64,000 nucleotides of DNA. Source: Nocardiopsis kunsanensis DSM 44524 (GTDB lineage: Bacteria; Actinomycetota; Actinomycetes; Streptosporangiales; Streptosporangiaceae). Shown here piece by piece: positions 1 through 9,151 of this stretch (positions are counted from its first letter, which is position 1; every line of letters begins with the position of its first letter). The stretch covers positions 307,704 through 371,703 of the forward strand of contig NZ_ANAY01000006.1 in the NCBI RefSeq assembly GCF_000340965.1, written 5' to 3'. Below the pieces are notes generated by a model. That model searched no databases. It saw only the letters and a list, made by a program, of their open reading frames with translations, and had not been told where the DNA came from. The position numbers were made by a program, and so were the translations under genes.

Positions 1-608
1 GGGCCGACCCTGACGATCATGTGCCGGTTGCGCTTACGGTCGAACCAAGTTCCCGGCTCCGACTGGAGGGAGTCGGCGACGACGCGGTCTTCGGGCGGAT
101 CCTGAAACAGGTCGAGGTAGGGGACGGGGGATCCTCCGTGCACGCGGGTGTAGTTGCTGTGTGTCGCCTGAACGGTGGGCGCGAGCTGTACCCCGTTGAC
201 GTTGCCCGGTTCGGCCTTGGCCTGCATCAGGCAGCGCGTGGTGCCGCCGACCTCATGGACGGCGATGCCCAGGATGCCGATCTCGGGCTGCCGGATGATG
301 GGTTGGGTCCAGGTCCGGACCGGTCCGCCGTCGTCCTCGACCCGGACGCCCTCGATCCGGAAGAAGCGCCCGCTCTCGTGGGCGAGATCCCCGGATCCGG
401 GGACGAAGTCCCATCCGAACAGGTCGGAGAAGGGGATCCGCTGGACGTCCTGGGTCTGTTCGGCCCGGTGAGCGGCCATCCACGTATGGAAGCGGCTCGT
501 GGAAAGGATGCTCTCGGAGGGCTCGGGGAGGGGGGATGTGGATGCGGGGAACGATCCCACCCCGGGTGAGGTGCCCCCGGCCCCGGTGTCCGTCTGTCGG
601 GGCCTCAC
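1..608 (-). CDS. NDP-hexose 2,3-dehydratase (partial, C-terminus beyond window)
   Basis: About 202 codons are visible; the C-terminus lies off the left edge. The translation contains blocks typical of TDP-4-keto-6-deoxyglucose 2,3-dehydratases (EvaA/OleV family): GRFFRIEGVRV, QPEIGILGI, QAKAEPGNVNGVQLAPTVQ and YTRVHGG. This enzyme removes the C2 hydroxyl in the first step toward 2,6-dideoxysugars. I chose the GTG at 608 because it overlaps the TGA of the upstream monooxygenase (GTGA) and has GGAGGGG a few bases upstream, which suggests translational coupling. With the rfbA/B/C/D-like genes at 13.5-16.2 kb it implies the sugar is a 2-deoxy one. The 3-ketoreductase that normally follows is not seen here. 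Family call is secure; exact sugar is inference. Confidence 0.9.
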   Translation of the reverse strand, partial: MRPRQTDTGAGGTSPGVGSFPASTSPLPEPSESILSTSRFHTWMAAHRAEQTQDVQRIPFSDLFGWDFVPGSGDLAHESGRFFRIEGVRVEDDGGPVRTWTQPIIRQPEIGILGIAVHEVGGTTRCLMQAKAEPGNVNGVQLAPTVQATHSNYTRVHGGSPVPYLDLFQDPPEDRVVADSLQSEPGTWFDRKRNRHMIVRVG

Positions 609-1804
609 CGGTGCTCCCCTCCGCCGTCGGTCCGCTCCCGCATCCACTCCGGGAGGTCCTCCTGCCGAACCATCCACAGCGCGATGGCCAGGAAGAGGTT
701 GGTCGAGTCCGGGTCCTGGCTGATCCAGCGCAACTCCTCCATCCGCTCGTACGCCTGGGAGAGCCGGGCGCTCTCCAGCGTCACCGCGTACCTCGGGTCG
801 AGAAGCCGGCGCCGTTCGACCGCGAACTCCTCCAGGGCGGAGCCCAGCTTGGCGTCGTCGCGCAGGTGGGGGCCGACGAGACGGGCCAGGAGGTCGGCCT
901 GTTCCAGGGCGTCGCTGATACCGGTGCCGGTCATCGAGTCCTTGTGGTGTCCGGCGTCCCCGATGAGCGCCCAGCCCTCCCCGTAGGGTTCGCGGAAGAA
1001 GTTGAGCTGTGCGCCCGTCCCCCACAGCCGCTCGGTCCTGCGGGAACCGGACATCCGTTCCCAGAGCTCGGGCGCGGTGGTGCGGACGGACTCCAGGTAG
1101 AAGGCGAGCGAGTCGCGACGGACCTCGTCGTACTGCTCCTGGGGGAAGTAGCACACGACGAGGGCCGCTCCGTCATGCGTGGGCATCGCTCCCACGAACC
1201 TGGATGATCGGTGGTACAGCTCCAGATCCCCGGTGACGCCCTCCCAATAGGTGTAGTACGCGCAGTTCAATGTGGGGTCCTCGGTCTCCATCACGGCGCC
1301 CGCACGGCGCGCGACGGTCGACCTCATCCCGTCCGCGCCGACGACGAGGCGCGCGCGGACCTCTTCGGTTCCCCCGTCCGCGGAGCGGTGGCGGACGCCC
1401 ACCACCCGGTCCCCGTCCCAGAGCAGCCCGGTGACGCGGCTGCGCGGACGGAACTCGGCTCCCGCCTCCACGGCCGCCTCCACGAGGAGCTGGTCCAGGA
1501 CGCGCCGTCGCGGAGCGTAGGTCGCGCTGATGCCCTCGGACGGCAGTACCCCGCCCTCCAGCCGGACGCCCTCCACCTGGTAGACGATCCGTGTGACCGG
1601 GGGGCAGCCGGTGTCCAGCAGGCGGTCGAGCAGCCCCCATTCGCGGAGGAGCTCCAGCCCCGGCCGGTGAACGTGGTGGGTGGACATCGTGTCGCTGGGG
1701 AAGTCGGCGCTGTCGAGCAGCAGGACGCGGCGCCCCTGCCGCGCCAGCAGCATCGCCGTGGGCGACCCGGCGCACCGGGCTCCGACCACGATCACGTCGT
1801 ACAT
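605..1804 (-). CDS. FAD-dependent monooxygenase/oxidoreductase
   Basis: A 399-residue group A flavoprotein. The N-terminal Rossmann dinucleotide-binding motif is GARCAG within the first 15 residues. A middle DG motif (VVGADGMRSTVARR) and a late FAD-ribityl motif (LIGDAGHHKDSMTGTG) are present. No signal peptide or membrane segment is seen. ATG at 1804 is preferred over the in-frame TTG at 1816 because GGGAGAG sits 4-10 bases upstream. It lies in the leftward RiPP operon between a SagB-type dehydrogenase and the 2,3-dehydratase, with which it overlaps. Likely roles are hydroxylation of the peptide, perhaps creating the site for sugar attachment, or oxidation of the sugar. Relatives include PHBH-type hydroxylases and geranylgeranyl-reductase-like proteins, so the reaction type is not certain. 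Confidence 0.85.
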   Translation of the reverse strand: MYDVIVVGARCAGSPTAMLLARQGRRVLLLDSADFPSDTMSTHHVHRPGLELLREWGLLDRLLDTGCPPVTRIVYQVEGVRLEGGVLPSEGISATYAPRRRVLDQLLVEAAVEAGAEFRPRSRVTGLLWDGDRVVGVRHRSADGGTEEVRARLVVGADGMRSTVARRAGAVMETEDPTLNCAYYTYWEGVTGDLELYHRSSRFVGAMPTHDGAALVVCYFPQEQYDEVRRDSLAFYLESVRTTAPELWERMSGSRRTERLWGTGAQLNFFREPYGEGWALIGDAGHHKDSMTGTGISDALEQADLLARLVGPHLRDDAKLGSALEEFAVERRRLLDPRYAVTLESARLSQAYERMEELRWISQDPDSTNLFLAIALWMVRQEDLPEWMRERTDGGGEHR

Positions 1805-1842
1805 TGACTCTCCCAATCCCTTTGGTGACAGCCCTGGATCCG

Positions 1843-3378
1843 CTACAGCCGAACCTGCGGGTCGTCGCGGCCGCCGCGGGCCTCGCCGACGGTGATGACG
1901 ACCAGTGCTCTCCAGCGCGGCGGCAGGCCGAGGACCGCATCCATCCCGGCGACGTCGAAGTCGCAGTGGACATGGGTGTGCAGGCCCAGCTCATTCGCGG
2001 CCAGGCAGTGGCTCTGAGCCACTGTCCCGGCCAGGACGTTCTGCATCCGGTACCAGCGGTCGGCAAAGACCCCGGAGCCCGAGTCGAGGTCTCCCGCGAC
2101 TACCACCGTGACGGGCGCCGACCGGCACTCGTCGACCAGCATCGGGCTCTTGGCCACTGAGACGAGCGCCTCCACGGCCGACCCGTCACGGGTCCGTCGC
2201 GGGGCGCCCGTGTCCGGATCGATCACGTATCCGCCCGGCGGTGTCCCCTCCACCCGTCGGACCACGTAAACGGTGCGTGTCGGCGCGGGAAGGACGGAGT
2301 CGGTGTCCGCGGACGAGGACCGGGCGGCGGCTCGGACCAACCGGTCGAAGCGTGCCTGGTCCAGCTCGGCGGACTTGAACCCGTAGACGGTGCGCCGCAC
2401 GGTCGGGGAACCCGGGCCCGTCTCCGGAACGGCGTCCGGGACACTGGTCTGCTCGCCGGGGGAACCGACGGCCGCGGCGGGGCGCCGCGGCGACGCGTCC
2501 GCCGGGGCGCGTCCCTCAGAGGCCGACCGCCACAGCGATGCCGCGTGCAACGCTGCCATGTCCGTCAGATGGGGCACCCTGTCGATCGCCGTGGCCTCGG
2601 ACAGCTGCAGTGGCACGCGGCCGGACCAGTCCGCGGTGTGGTAGCCGGCGCTGTCCGTCCGGGAATCGTGGCCGAGGGTCACGACGGCGACGGCGCTCTC
2701 CTCGAACGCGTGCAGCCCCAGGATCCGGTTCAACTCCGTGTCGTCGAAGCGCAGGTGTAGGCGGCCCGGGTGACCGAAGCGCGCGGCGGCGACCAGCGCC
2801 TGGCGGGCGACCACCCCCGTGTCCAGGTTCTGGAGGCGGTACCCGAACGCGCCGTACTTGACAGCGTTGCGCCAGAAGACCGTCGTGAGGACCAGAACGT
2901 ACTCCGGTGCGCCCTCCGGCGGTTCGGCGAGGCAGGCCAGGAGCGCGCTCCTCCCGTCGCCCGAACGCAGGCGGTCGGCGGCGTGGTGGGCCGGGTCGTA
3001 GTGGTAGAGACCTGCGGGGAGGGAACCCGTGTCCGGAACGGCCGCGTACACCTCGACGGGGTAGCGGGCGCCCGACGACGGCGCAGGGCGTCCGGGTGTG
3101 AGCACGGGCGTGCCCTGTCCCGCCCCGGCGGGGGGCACTCCGCCCAGCCACCGCATCCGAACCAATCCGTTGGTCCATCGAAGGAGCGCTCCGACCTCTC
3201 CGTCGCCCAGGGGCGCGCGCAGAGACGACGGGTAGCGTTTGTACGCCTCCGGAAGGTTGCCGGGCAGGGCCACGGCGCGTTCCGGCGGGTGGTGCGCGCC
3301 GTCGAGGTAGGTCCTCACCGGCGAGGTCGGAGCTCCGGTGTCTCCTCCCGGCAGGGCCGGCCTCCCGTCGTCGTTCAC
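1843..3378 (-). CDS. Double-domain SagB-type azoline dehydrogenase (copy 2)
   Basis: A 511-residue protein with two nitroreductase/SagB-like halves. The first half carries the FMN-site motif SSGARYPVEVY and the segment WRNAVKYGAFGYRLQNLDTG, which resembles the Lys-Tyr region of McbC/SagB azoline oxidases. A second, more diverged half (about residues 290-505) contains WYRMQNVLAGTVAQ. Such enzymes oxidise thiazolines and oxazolines to thiazoles and oxazoles using FMN. The GTG start at 3378 overlaps the stop of the upstream copy (GTGA). It lies next to a second, sequence-diverged double-domain copy, giving four related domains in a row. The first half here looks catalytically intact; whether the second half is active or structural is unknown. 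Confidence 0.86.
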   Translation of the reverse strand: MNDDGRPALPGGDTGAPTSPVRTYLDGAHHPPERAVALPGNLPEAYKRYPSSLRAPLGDGEVGALLRWTNGLVRMRWLGGVPPAGAGQGTPVLTPGRPAPSSGARYPVEVYAAVPDTGSLPAGLYHYDPAHHAADRLRSGDGRSALLACLAEPPEGAPEYVLVLTTVFWRNAVKYGAFGYRLQNLDTGVVARQALVAAARFGHPGRLHLRFDDTELNRILGLHAFEESAVAVVTLGHDSRTDSAGYHTADWSGRVPLQLSEATAIDRVPHLTDMAALHAASLWRSASEGRAPADASPRRPAAAVGSPGEQTSVPDAVPETGPGSPTVRRTVYGFKSAELDQARFDRLVRAAARSSSADTDSVLPAPTRTVYVVRRVEGTPPGGYVIDPDTGAPRRTRDGSAVEALVSVAKSPMLVDECRSAPVTVVVAGDLDSGSGVFADRWYRMQNVLAGTVAQSHCLAANELGLHTHVHCDFDVAGMDAVLGLPPRWRALVVITVGEARGGRDDPQVRL

Positions 3379-4949
3379 TGCTCTCCCCCGCGGACGATGT
3401 CCATCTCGTAGGTGTCGGTCGGTCTCCCCCGGCCCAGGATGATCTGGAACAGCACCTCCTCGCCCTCGCCGAGACCGAGGGCGGCGGCCGTCTCCCGAGC
3501 GCGGTACCCGTTGTGCACACGGGCGGCCAGTCCCTCGGCCGCGGCCCCGACGCAGACCCGCTGCGCGACGATGCCCGCCTCCTGATTCAGGGCCCGGAAC
3601 GCCCGTTCCCCCAGGACGCGCTGGCCCAGGGCTCGGTCGACCGACAGAAAGACCGAGCACGGCGCCGCGCGGTGGTCGACGTTGGCCGGGGGCACCGCCC
3701 GGTCCATTCCCTCACCTCCGGCCGGGGCGGAGGACTCCAGGACGCCACCGCGCCACGTGTACACTCCCGCGCGAGATCCGGTGATCCGACGGGCGTGCAC
3801 ACGCACGTCCACGGGTGGACCGGAACCCTCCGGCACGAGGTCGGAGGGATGGGTGTAGAGGGCGTGTGCGAGGACCCGTTCGAGTGCCCCGTCCGGCAAG
3901 GGCCTGTCCTCCGGGACGAAGGCGCGCCCTCCCGAGCGGCGGTCGCGCAAGGTGGCGGAGAGGTCCGGTCCGGGCGCACCGCTCACGGGCGCGTCCCCCG
4001 GCACACCCGGCAGCCGGTGGTGCCCGGGTCCGTCCCCGCCGTGGTCGGCCCGTTGGATCCCGACCAGTTCGCCGAGGCGGTCGGGGTCGATCCGGGGCGT
4101 GTCGTTACCGGAACGCCCGGACACGGGGTGAGGCCCGTCCACGACAGGGAACACGGCGGGGGCGCCGGCGGCGCGGGGAACGGACTCCCCCAGAACGACG
4201 GCGAGCATGGGGGCCTCATCCGGGGGCTCGACACCCAGGATCCGCGCCACCGCGGGGACGTCGAAGCCGTGGTGAACGCGTCCCCGGAGACCGAGCGTCC
4301 CTGAGACCATGAGGAGTCCTCCCGCCACCATGCCCGCCTCCTGCGCGCACAGGCGGTAGGCGTAGGAACCGTAGCGAAACGCCGTCCGCCAGAAGACGGA
4401 GGCCAGGACGACCACTCCTGACACACAGGAAAGATCGGTCGCGAGTGCCGCGGACAGCGCGGAAGGGTCGTCCGCGCCGACCTCCACGAGCGCGTGGTGG
4501 GCGGGATCGAAGGCGTATGTTCCCGCGCGCAGGTCATCAGTCCCAGGTGTCCAGCAGGAGAACTCGGTGGGGAAGAAACAGCGCGCCGAGGGCGTGTAGC
4601 GGTGGTAGGGCCACCGCGCGGAGGGACCGAGCTCCATGCGCGACAGTCCGCAGGTGTAGTGCCCCAGCGCCGCGATCCTGGCGCGTCCCAGACCCCTCGG
4701 TGCTCCGGGAACGGCCGCTCCGGACCTCGGCGCAGGGGGAAACCCGTCGCGGAGGCCGCCCAGGCTCCGGGGCGGCGCGGGCAGAGGGATCCTCGGTCGG
4801 CCTCGGTGGGCCTTGACGCGGGGCGGCTCGTCAACCGTGCCCTCCCGGCCCCCGCCCGAGTCCGCGATCATACGCGCGGTGTCGTGCAGGGACCGCCACC
4901 AGAACCGCTCGCCCGGTCCCGCCGTGCCGGGGCGTGGTGCCGCGCTCAC
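3375..4949 (-). CDS. Double-domain SagB-type azoline dehydrogenase (copy 1)
   Basis: A 524-residue protein with two SagB/nitroreductase-like halves. The N-half has RAGTYAFDPAHH and FWRTAFRYGSYAYRLCAQEAG. The C-half has a related but eroded pattern (ERAFRALNQEAGIVAQRV). Compared with the neighbouring copy, the Lys before Tyr is Arg here, and the usual SGGALYP-type FMN motif is degenerate (SARCFFPTEF). It could be a partner subunit of the next gene rather than an independent oxidase. The GTG start at 4949 overlaps the YcaO stop by four bases. The product should act on azolines installed by the YcaO. The family call is firm; partition of activity between the two copies is inference. Confidence 0.83.
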   Translation of the reverse strand: MSAAPRPGTAGPGERFWWRSLHDTARMIADSGGGREGTVDEPPRVKAHRGRPRIPLPAPPRSLGGLRDGFPPAPRSGAAVPGAPRGLGRARIAALGHYTCGLSRMELGPSARWPYHRYTPSARCFFPTEFSCWTPGTDDLRAGTYAFDPAHHALVEVGADDPSALSAALATDLSCVSGVVVLASVFWRTAFRYGSYAYRLCAQEAGMVAGGLLMVSGTLGLRGRVHHGFDVPAVARILGVEPPDEAPMLAVVLGESVPRAAGAPAVFPVVDGPHPVSGRSGNDTPRIDPDRLGELVGIQRADHGGDGPGHHRLPGVPGDAPVSGAPGPDLSATLRDRRSGGRAFVPEDRPLPDGALERVLAHALYTHPSDLVPEGSGPPVDVRVHARRITGSRAGVYTWRGGVLESSAPAGGEGMDRAVPPANVDHRAAPCSVFLSVDRALGQRVLGERAFRALNQEAGIVAQRVCVGAAAEGLAARVHNGYRARETAAALGLGEGEEVLFQIILGRGRPTDTYEMDIVRGGEQ

Positions 4950-6958
4950 GGGAACGGGTGCGGGTGGGGGTTTACGTCCTCCGGGACGAGTGCGCCTTCC
5001 CGGTATCCGAGGGTGGCCGGGACGGTACCGAGCCTGGGCAGACCGTCGGTGCGGCGGTTGCGGTGTCCGAAAGTCATGGGAAGGGCGCCGGGGACGATGA
5101 CCTTGACGCAGGTGAACCCTCCGGCGGCGTGCTCGGGAGCGGTCTGGTCCACGGCGATCACCTCCAAGCCGCTCTCCTCGTAGCGGCGGACCAATTCCGC
5201 GAGGTCCTCGGCAAGGTCCTCGTGAGCGGGCACGGCGCAGTGCGCGTTGAGCTCGTCCAGGCTCACGACGCGGTCGGAGCCGGTCAGGAAGCCGAATCGG
5301 TAGAAGGCGTCCTCGTGGCAGTACAGGAGCGAGTGGTCGTCCATGACGCGGACCAGGTCGGGTTCGCGGACCATCGCTGCAGCGCGCTCCCTGGCGTCGG
5401 CGTCATAGATCTTGCGCCGTTCCAGGAGGTGGGAGAGTTCGAAGAGCACATTGCGCACGCCCAGCTCGGGGGCCAGTGAGGACCCGCCCACGCACAGCGT
5501 CCGGGGACGGAGCGGATCACCAGCCCGGTCCACCGCCATGGCCCAAAAACAGGGAATGCGCTGCTCCATCGTCGGGCAGTAAAGGGTGATGTCATAGCCT
5601 GTCTCCCGCTGAAGGTGCTCGACGAGCATGGGGGCCACGGGATCGCGCAGGGAGGAGACGTCCAGGCGCGGGACCGGCAGCCTGGCGTACCAGGTCATCA
5701 GGAAGGCGTCCCTCTCGGCCACCTCCAGGAGGCCGTGGAGGACAGCCTCCTCCGGGCAACCGCCGAGCGCGCAGCCGTTGGACACCTCGTAGACGAACCT
5801 CGGCTCCTCGTGCGAGTGCGCCGCGTAATAGGCGTAACGCTCGGGCACCAGGACCGGTTCGCCACGGGTGAGGGAACGGCCCCAGACCCAGGGCAGGACG
5901 AGGTCCTCGCGGTAACGGGCGAAGGGCAGGTCGGCCCCGGCGTAACGCTCTTCGGGGTAGAGGCCGAGGGTGCGCGGGTCCAGGGCCTGGTCGGCCACAT
6001 CCTCGTAGGCCGCGCGGACGACCGTTCTACGTCCGCCGGGACGCTCCCCGCCGAACCGCTCCAGCGCCTCCAAGACGGCGGTGACCCTGCTGCCCAGGGC
6101 GCTGGTCCCGCGCCCCCAGCCCTGTTGGGCCTCGTGTCCCCGGGAAGAGCTGAGCTGAGCCATGGCGCGGACCAGCGGGCCGCCGTGGTCGAGGCGCAGC
6201 GATCTGACGAACCCCGCGCGCGCGTCGACGTAGGTGGAGAGGAGCTCGGTGTGGGAGGCGGTGACGTCGCGGACCCTGTACTGGCGCGGCCCCCGCTTGG
6301 GGACGGGCTGCGTGCCTGGCGGAGTACCGCCGGGACCGTCATCGGGCAGCCCACCGCAGACGGTGCACTCGGGGTCGGGGAGGAACCGGTGCCTGCTCGT
6401 GGCGAGCCCATCCAGCCCCATCCGCAGAAAGGAGCGCGTGGCGCCGACGGAAAAACCGTCCGCGGCGTCTACCGGGGAACGGTCGAGGCGGGAGAGGACG
6501 TCGTGGACGACCACACGGGCGACGGTGTCGGCCGATCCGGACATGAGCGGTGCGGCGGGCAGTCGTGCCGGTTCGCCATCGTGGCGGACCGCGTCGGCGC
6601 GGTGGGCAGAGTAGCGGTCGGCGCGGCGGTGCCGTTCGACCGCGCACCGCTCGCATCCCGGCCGCCCGGGCACGCTGAGAGGTCCGGCGTGGACGCCGTC
6701 GTGCGCGGGCCGAACCGAGTACCAGGGTACGTCCGCACGGGTGCAGGCGGCCCTGGCCGGTCCGGGGGGCTCCTCGTCCGGCGTCGCGGAGACGTGGACG
6801 ACGGCGGACAGGCCTTCGACCCCGTGGTCCGGACGGCCGGGGGCAAGGAGGACCGCCTCGGCGGCCGATGAGTCCAGGACGGCGGCGATCCGGGACGCGA
6901 GGTCCGTGCTGCCGACCAGCCCGACACGGCGCCCGCAGGAGGAACGGTCAGTCCGCAT
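4946..6958 (-). CDS. YcaO-domain azoline-forming cyclodehydratase
   Basis: A 670-residue protein. The N-terminal ~200 residues look like the C-terminal part of an E1/ThiF-type TOMM protein, with the zinc-like pairs PGCERC and CTVCGG. The C-terminal ~400 residues form the YcaO domain, which uses ATP to cyclise Cys/Ser/Thr onto the preceding carbonyl. The end of the protein reads PHPHPFP, the proline-rich PxPxPxP tail typical of azoline-forming YcaOs and important for catalysis in that family. The ATG at 6958 overlaps the stop of the upstream ThiF-like gene by 11 bases; longer in-frame starts run inside that gene and are rejected. It is the core modifying enzyme of the cluster and should act on the precursor at 9152-9295. 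Confidence 0.93.
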   Translation of the reverse strand: MRTDRSSCGRRVGLVGSTDLASRIAAVLDSSAAEAVLLAPGRPDHGVEGLSAVVHVSATPDEEPPGPARAACTRADVPWYSVRPAHDGVHAGPLSVPGRPGCERCAVERHRRADRYSAHRADAVRHDGEPARLPAAPLMSGSADTVARVVVHDVLSRLDRSPVDAADGFSVGATRSFLRMGLDGLATSRHRFLPDPECTVCGGLPDDGPGGTPPGTQPVPKRGPRQYRVRDVTASHTELLSTYVDARAGFVRSLRLDHGGPLVRAMAQLSSSRGHEAQQGWGRGTSALGSRVTAVLEALERFGGERPGGRRTVVRAAYEDVADQALDPRTLGLYPEERYAGADLPFARYREDLVLPWVWGRSLTRGEPVLVPERYAYYAAHSHEEPRFVYEVSNGCALGGCPEEAVLHGLLEVAERDAFLMTWYARLPVPRLDVSSLRDPVAPMLVEHLQRETGYDITLYCPTMEQRIPCFWAMAVDRAGDPLRPRTLCVGGSSLAPELGVRNVLFELSHLLERRKIYDADARERAAAMVREPDLVRVMDDHSLLYCHEDAFYRFGFLTGSDRVVSLDELNAHCAVPAHEDLAEDLAELVRRYEESGLEVIAVDQTAPEHAAGGFTCVKVIVPGALPMTFGHRNRRTDGLPRLGTVPATLGYREGALVPEDVNPHPHPFP

Positions 6959-8870
6959 GGAGTACCACCCTGACGATGGAGGGAAGGACCGGGTGGATCT
7001 CGGAGGCGTGGCCCAGGCCCACCACGCGGGGGTGGTACCCGGCCCCGGAGACCGCGGTGACGACGCGGTCGACACGTTCCTCGCGAGAGGAGGCCGACAC
7101 ATCCGGGGCGGGCACGTACGCGGGAACCGACCGGTACCACGGAGAGCTCTGGCCGTGAAGGACTAGTGCTTCCAGACCGGACTCGACGGCCTCGGCCGTG
7201 GACAGGCCGGCGCGATACAGGGTCGTCCCCTCGGCCGAGGTGAAGGACAGGGCCACCGCGCCAGGGATGCGTGTGACGTTGCGGACGAGGACCCCCCGGC
7301 CGGCCCCGAGCAGCGAGCGGAGGCGGTCGCCGTCCTCCGTCAGATCCAGCGCCGTGATGTCGACGGTGGGCGCGTCGGCGTCGTGGCCGAGCCGCAGCGA
7401 CAGGTCGAGGTAGTGCGCCAGGAGCCCTTGCTCGACCGCCTCGCCGATCGTGGCACCGGACGCCACGCCGAGGAGCGCGCCCTCGGCCGCCGGGTCGGAA
7501 GCAAGGACCTCGGACGCGGGCAGTTCGCTGACACCGCCATCCCTCAGGGAGCGGGCCCCGAACGCGACAGCGCCCCCCTCATCCCGGGGGGCCGGAGCGC
7601 TGGCGGCATAGGCCTCCAGGGCGAACCGCAGCGCGCGTCCGTGCGCGGTCGGGTAGTCCAGAGCGGCTCCGCGCAGCGTCAACGCGGGAGCCCCGGAGGG
7701 GGCAACGGTTGCACAGGCCACCCGGAGCGGGAACTGCGAGTGGTCCCGTTCACCGAGGTCGCGGACGGGACCGAGGACGTCGTCCGTCACCGTGTCCTCG
7801 TCCACCGCATCGCCGTCACCCGGCGGTTCGGCGGGGTACCAGTCACCGTCCGGAAGACCGGTCGGTTCCGGCGCGGAGACGAACAGCCGGTGGACGCTGG
7901 TCTCCAGCGTCTCCAGGTCGACGCGCAGGACCGAGGGGGTCCGGAACGGATCGGTCACTCCGGTGAAGCGGTCGAAGTGGGCGAAAACGGCGTGGTTGGC
8001 GATGATGCCCGGGACCGGCCCGGTCAGGAGGGAACCGCTGGTGTCCCGGTCGGCCTGGCGCCCGGCCGCCTCCAGCCGGGCGGCGAGGTCGAACCAACGC
8101 GCGGACGAAGGCTCCGCTACCCCGAGGTGGCCGATCCACGCCTCGTCGTGGAGCGTGAGCACGTGTACCAGGGGGACGCCCTGCTGCTCGCAGCACGCCT
8201 CCAACTCCGGTGCGAGGCAGCCGTCCAGGCGGTCACCGACGCACAGGACCGCGTCGTGTCGGCAGACCAGCGCCGCCAGAGCGTCCGCGTCGGGCGTCCC
8301 CGCCCACTCCCAGCTCTGTCGGGCGTCGCGGGTCGCCGCGTCGATCGTCTCCGGAGCGGGCGCGCCGCGCCCACCGGTACTGCCGGTGGAGGCCGCCGTG
8401 ACGGTCCGCACTCCGGTCTGGAGGGCCGCAGCGGCGAACACCGAGCACATCGCCACCGGAGCCAGGACGAGCATCCGCGCCTCCCGATAGCGTTCGAAGC
8501 GTCGTGCGGGGGAATCGCGGAAGGCCTCGACGAAGGCGATCTCGGCGGCGTAGGTGGACAGCTCCTCCTCAGAGAGCCCGTGCTCCTCGTCTCTGGACAG
8601 GTCACGCAGGGCGCCGGAGCGCTCCAGGGCGTCGACCAAACGGAGGGCCATGACCCGGCGGTCCTCGGGCAGGAAGCCGACCAGATCGCCCACGGTGTGG
8701 CGCCCGTCGAGGTGGGGCGCCAGTTTGCGCAGCCACGCGTGGGGGGCGGCGCCCCTGAGCCGCGTCACCTCCTCGCCTCGGACGACGAGGGTGTGTTCTC
8801 CGTCCTCCGAGAGGGTGAAGAAGACGTCCGGTCGAAGGCGTGGGCGCACGCCCGTCAGGGGTTTTGGCAT
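6948..8870 (-). CDS. TOMM leader-binding ThiF-like (Ocin-ThiF) partner protein
   Basis: A 640-residue protein from the ATG at 8870; an ATG at 8915 would add 15 residues. The mature-looking start RPRLRPDVFF followed by a winged-helix-like segment is typical of RiPP recognition elements in Ocin-ThiF proteins. These bind the precursor leader and deliver it to the YcaO. A ThiF/E1-like middle part follows (REARMLVLAP, HDAVLCVGDRLDG). The last ~250 residues resemble a degenerate YcaO-type fold without the PxPxP tail. A GAGGA sits four bases before the 8870 start; nothing better precedes 8915. It is the first gene of the leftward operon and is divergent from the precursor gene. Its presence next to YcaO marks azole or thiopeptide clusters. 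Confidence 0.87.
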   Translation of the reverse strand: MPKPLTGVRPRLRPDVFFTLSEDGEHTLVVRGEEVTRLRGAAPHAWLRKLAPHLDGRHTVGDLVGFLPEDRRVMALRLVDALERSGALRDLSRDEEHGLSEEELSTYAAEIAFVEAFRDSPARRFERYREARMLVLAPVAMCSVFAAAALQTGVRTVTAASTGSTGGRGAPAPETIDAATRDARQSWEWAGTPDADALAALVCRHDAVLCVGDRLDGCLAPELEACCEQQGVPLVHVLTLHDEAWIGHLGVAEPSSARWFDLAARLEAAGRQADRDTSGSLLTGPVPGIIANHAVFAHFDRFTGVTDPFRTPSVLRVDLETLETSVHRLFVSAPEPTGLPDGDWYPAEPPGDGDAVDEDTVTDDVLGPVRDLGERDHSQFPLRVACATVAPSGAPALTLRGAALDYPTAHGRALRFALEAYAASAPAPRDEGGAVAFGARSLRDGGVSELPASEVLASDPAAEGALLGVASGATIGEAVEQGLLAHYLDLSLRLGHDADAPTVDITALDLTEDGDRLRSLLGAGRGVLVRNVTRIPGAVALSFTSAEGTTLYRAGLSTAEAVESGLEALVLHGQSSPWYRSVPAYVPAPDVSASSREERVDRVVTAVSGAGYHPRVVGLGHASEIHPVLPSIVRVVLHAD

Positions 8871-9151
8871 CGGTCCTCGGGGTTGCAGGTTCGACCCTTT
8901 GGGGGCGGTGGTCATGTCGACCCCACACTGCCAGTGGGACGACCCTTTTTCTTCAGTCGGAGGTTGGAATATTTCCTCAAACTTTGCACTGATTCGTTCC
9001 GCAGAACTGCCCGAACACCCGACGCACATCGGTATCGAAATTTCATACCCGGGTTCGATGACGCGTGCCCTCTCGCTCGTGACACTGGAATGGGAAAACC
9101 TGCACAAGGGGCAAACCCACCTGTTCCATACACGATTTCCAGGAGGACACC
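8871..9151. promoter_or_regulatory. Divergent promoter region of the RiPP cluster
   Basis: About 280 bases lie between the leader-binding gene (left) and the precursor gene (right). The segment is more AT-rich than the flanks. It contains an interrupted palindrome at 9031-9049 (GGTAT c GAAA TTTC ATACC) that could be an operator. A strong ribosome binding site, AGGAGG, lies at 9141-9146 ahead of the TTG of the precursor gene. No promoter hexamers can be assigned confidently. Both the modifying-enzyme operon and the precursor are probably controlled here. Confidence 0.55.

Noticed and set aside
1173..2066. A 297-codon minus-strand frame over the start of the FAD monooxygenase
   Set aside because: Arg/Pro/Gly-rich with no motif; the other frame carries the Rossmann motif and a proper ribosome binding site.
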